Made by a program: the position numbers and the translations under genes
In this document: piece by piece, positions 4,932 to 6,905 of the stretch
How positions within the stretch are numbered: the stretch's first letter is position 1
How the letters are laid out: the number at the start of each line of letters is the position of its first letter
From: CAKSQL01 sp045606465
Lineage (GTDB): Bacteria; Bacillota; Clostridia; UBA1381
Direction: 5' to 3'
Length of the DNA stretch: 6,905 nucleotides
Assembly: GCA_045606465.1 (NCBI GenBank)
Contig: JAZURZ010000116.1
Location: 1 to 6,905, forward strand
Notes under the pieces: model-generated
The model's database searches: none
What the model saw: only the letters and a program-made list of their open reading frames with translations
What the model was told of the DNA's origin: nothing

Positions 4932-6233
4932 ATGCTTGTTTCGGAAAATTTGTCGGTGAATAAGGAAAATCACCTTGTAATCGGAAAAAACGACACAGTT
5001 GAGCTTGCAGAAAAATTCGGAACACCGTTGTATGTGCTGGATGAAGAGCTTATAAGAAAAAATTGCAGAATATACAAAAATGCAATGGACAAATATTATG
5101 ACAATAATGGCTTGGTTTTATATGCAAACAAGGCTCTTTGTACACTGCATATGTGCAAAATAGCAAAAGAAGAGGGACTTGGCATGGATGTAGTGTCGGG
5201 AGGCGAGTTATATACTGCCATAAAAGCCGATTTTCCTACTGATAAGCTATGCTTTCATGGCAATAATAAAACAAAAGAAGAACTAAAAATGGCGGTAGAA
5301 AATAATGTGGGCCATGTAATAGTTGATAACATATACGAGCTTGAAAGCCTTAATGAAATTGCAGGAGAATATAACAAAATTCAAAATATAATGTTCAGAA
5401 TAAAGCCGGGTATAGAAGCACATACTCATAGCTTTGTTCAGACAGGACAGATAGACTCAAAATTCGGAGTTGCACTTGAAAATGGCGAGGCATTTGAAAT
5501 TATAAAAAAAGCAAAAGACATGAAAAATGTAAAGGTTACGGGAGTGCATTGCCATATAGGCTCACAAATTTTTGATATTGAGCCTTTTTGTGAAGCTGCA
5601 GAGGTCATGATGAATTTTATAGGCGACTTAAAGGATAAGCTTAACCTTGAAATAAAGGAGCTTAATCTTGGCGGGGGCTATGGAATTGTCTATACCGATG
5701 CAGATGACCCTGTAGAGTATGATGCATATATTAAAAAGGTTTCTTCTGTTGTAAAAAGTGTTGCAAAAAAAAGAGGACTTGCTCTTCCTTTTATATTCAT
5801 GGAGCCGGGACGTTCAATAGTTGCATCGGCAGGAATTACTCTTTATACAGTCGGCGGAGTGAAGGACATAAAAAACGTAAGAAAATATGTGTCGGTTGAC
5901 GGTGGCATGGCAGACAATCCAAGATATATTATGTATGAGTCGCAATATAGTGCGGTGGTTGCAAATAAAGTCGTGAGCAAAGAAAAGGAAAAAATCACCT
6001 TGGCAGGAAAATGCTGTGAATCAGGCGATATACTAATAAAGGACGTAATGCTTCCTCAAATTGAGGTGGGAGATAAAATAGCAGTTCTTGCAACCGGCGC
6101 ATATAACTACTCAATGTCCTCTAACTATAACAGGATACTGCGCCCGGCAATTGTTGCAGTAAATAATGGTGAGGCAAGAGTGGTTGTTAAAAGAGAAACT
6201 TATGAAGATATTATAAGAAATGATGTTATATAA
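4932..6233 (+). CDS. lysA: Diaminopimelate decarboxylase
   Basis: The 433-residue protein has the fold-type III PLP decarboxylase plan of LysA, which converts meso-2,6-diaminopimelate to L-lysine plus CO2, the last step of lysine synthesis. The PLP-binding lysine is Lys67 in YANKA. HCHIGSQ lies at 206-212, the glycine-rich phosphate-binding loop GGGYG at 247-251, EPGRS at 291-295, DGGMADNPR at 323-331, the catalytic CESGD at 362-366 and the PLP-contacting GAYNYS at 389-394. Length and motifs indicate an intact enzyme. GGAGG (4917-4921) lies ten bases before the ATG. Only 37 bases separate it from the preceding terminator, and no convincing promoter fits there, so transcription may come from terminator read-through or from an internal clpX promoter. 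pgmB follows after 14 bases. Confidence 0.96.
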   Translation: MLVSENLSVNKENHLVIGKNDTVELAEKFGTPLYVLDEELIRKNCRIYKNAMDKYYDNNGLVLYANKALCTLHMCKIAKEEGLGMDVVSGGELYTAIKADFPTDKLCFHGNNKTKEELKMAVENNVGHVIVDNIYELESLNEIAGEYNKIQNIMFRIKPGIEAHTHSFVQTGQIDSKFGVALENGEAFEIIKKAKDMKNVKVTGVHCHIGSQIFDIEPFCEAAEVMMNFIGDLKDKLNLEIKELNLGGGYGIVYTDADDPVEYDAYIKKVSSVVKSVAKKRGLALPFIFMEPGRSIVASAGITLYTVGGVKDIKNVRKYVSVDGGMADNPRYIMYESQYSAVVANKVVSKEKEKITLAGKCCESGDILIKDVMLPQIEVGDKIAVLATGAYNYSMSSNYNRILRPAIVAVNNGEARVVVKRETYEDIIRNDVI

Positions 6234-6247
6234 AGGGAGGAAAATTT

Positions 6248-6901
6248 ATGGTAAAAGCAGTCATTTTTGATTTGGATGGAGTTCTGGTTTCAACTGATGA
6301 AATGCATTTTAAAGCATGGAGCAAATTGGCAAAGGAAATTGGAATTACAACCTTTACAAAGGAGGACAATATCCGTCAGCGTGGCGTGAGCAGAATGGCA
6401 TCATTGGAAATTGTTCTTGAAAAAAGTGATAAAAATTTCTCGGAAGAAGAAAAAATTGAGCTTGCCGACAGAAAAAATGGATATTATTGCGAAATGCTTT
6501 CAAGCCTTACGCCTGATGATGTTTTAGATGGAGCATTGGAGTTTTTAAAATATCTTAAGAAAAATAATATAAAAACAGCAGTTGGCTCTGCAAGTAAAAA
6601 TGCACCCGTAATATTGGAAAAGACAGGACTTTTAGAACATCTTGACGCTATAAGCTGTGGTCTTGATGTAACAAAATCCAAACCCGACCCAGAAGTCTTT
6701 TTGGTTGCAGCAAAAAAACTTGGCATAGATCCTGAGCTTTGCCTTGTTGTTGAGGATGCACATGCAGGAATACAGGCTGCAAAAAATGGCGGAATGTATG
6801 CTCTTGCTGTGGGTGCGGCTTATGGCGATGAGGATGCAGATTTTTCGATGAAGAGTCTTGCAAATCTTGAATGTCTTATAAACGAAGGAGAAAGAACATG
6901 A
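6248..6901 (+). CDS. pgmB: Beta-phosphoglucomutase, HAD superfamily
   Basis: The 217-residue protein interconverts beta-glucose 1-phosphate and beta-glucose 6-phosphate. Its residues line up without offset with the known Lactococcus lactis enzyme: nucleophile Asp8, acid-base Asp10, Thr16, His20, Ser114, Lys145, and metal ligands Glu169 and Asp170. The segment RGVSRMASLEIVL (45-57) in the cap domain is typical of beta-phosphoglucomutase and argues against a generic HAD phosphatase. The ribosome-binding site GGGAGG (6235-6240) is seven bases before the ATG. It lies 14 bases after lysA, and its TGA stop overlaps the start of the next gene, so these genes are probably co-transcribed. In other genomes pgmB commonly serves maltose, trehalose or kojibiose phosphorylases. 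That partner is not visible here. Confidence 0.93.
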   Translation: MVKAVIFDLDGVLVSTDEMHFKAWSKLAKEIGITTFTKEDNIRQRGVSRMASLEIVLEKSDKNFSEEEKIELADRKNGYYCEMLSSLTPDDVLDGALEFLKYLKKNNIKTAVGSASKNAPVILEKTGLLEHLDAISCGLDVTKSKPDPEVFLVAAKKLGIDPELCLVVEDAHAGIQAAKNGGMYALAVGAAYGDEDADFSMKSLANLECLINEGERT

Positions 6902-6905
6902 AAAA
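6898..6905 (+). CDS. Start of a further gene, cut by the window edge
   Basis: ATG at 6898 overlaps the pgmB TGA stop in an ATGA arrangement typical of translational coupling. AAGGAG (6885-6890) lies seven bases upstream. Only Met-Lys and part of a third codon are visible, so the product cannot be identified. By analogy with other pgmB operons it could be a carbohydrate enzyme, but that is a guess. Confidence 0.55.

Overview
The window looks like a chromosomal segment of a low-GC member of Clostridia. The evidence is AT-rich coding sequence, strong GGAGG-type ribosome-binding sites, all genes on one strand, and the order metallophosphoesterase, trigger factor, clpP, clpX, which is familiar from that class. 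Family or genus cannot be set from the sequence alone.

Layout. Bases 1-632 hold no convincing gene. They are filled by a highly organised hairpin repeat. First comes the truncated right end of one array, in which hairpins are separated by the word ATATCGA. After a spacer of about 70 bases come two tandem copies, period 225-226 bp, of a second array. In each of these, seven small hairpins are separated by AGCTAAATT in the left half and by its reverse complement AATTTAGCT in the right half. All three arrays end in the same module of about 26 bp, which begins TTGCATCTAAACC. Bases 633-1331 encode a calcineurin-like metallophosphoesterase. A strong extended -10 promoter (1374-1402) then drives tig (1466-2758), followed by clpP (2835-3416) and clpX (3593-4840). 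The two intergenic gaps contain hairpins, and a hairpin plus T-run after clpX looks like an intrinsic terminator. Bases 4932-6901 carry lysA and pgmB as a close pair, and the ATG of a further gene overlaps the pgmB stop codon at the right edge.

How the genes work together. Trigger factor meets nascent chains at the ribosome, and ClpX unfolds substrates into the ClpP protease chamber, so tig-clpP-clpX is a protein quality-control cluster. The metallophosphoesterase is often found beside tig, but its substrate is unknown. lysA makes L-lysine from meso-diaminopimelate. pgmB interconverts beta-glucose 1-phosphate and glucose 6-phosphate, usually downstream of a disaccharide phosphorylase. The lysA/pgmB pairing looks like operon proximity rather than one pathway.

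The genes are ordinary and intact. The unusual part is the hairpin-lattice repeat in 1-587, which I cannot match to a named repeat family.
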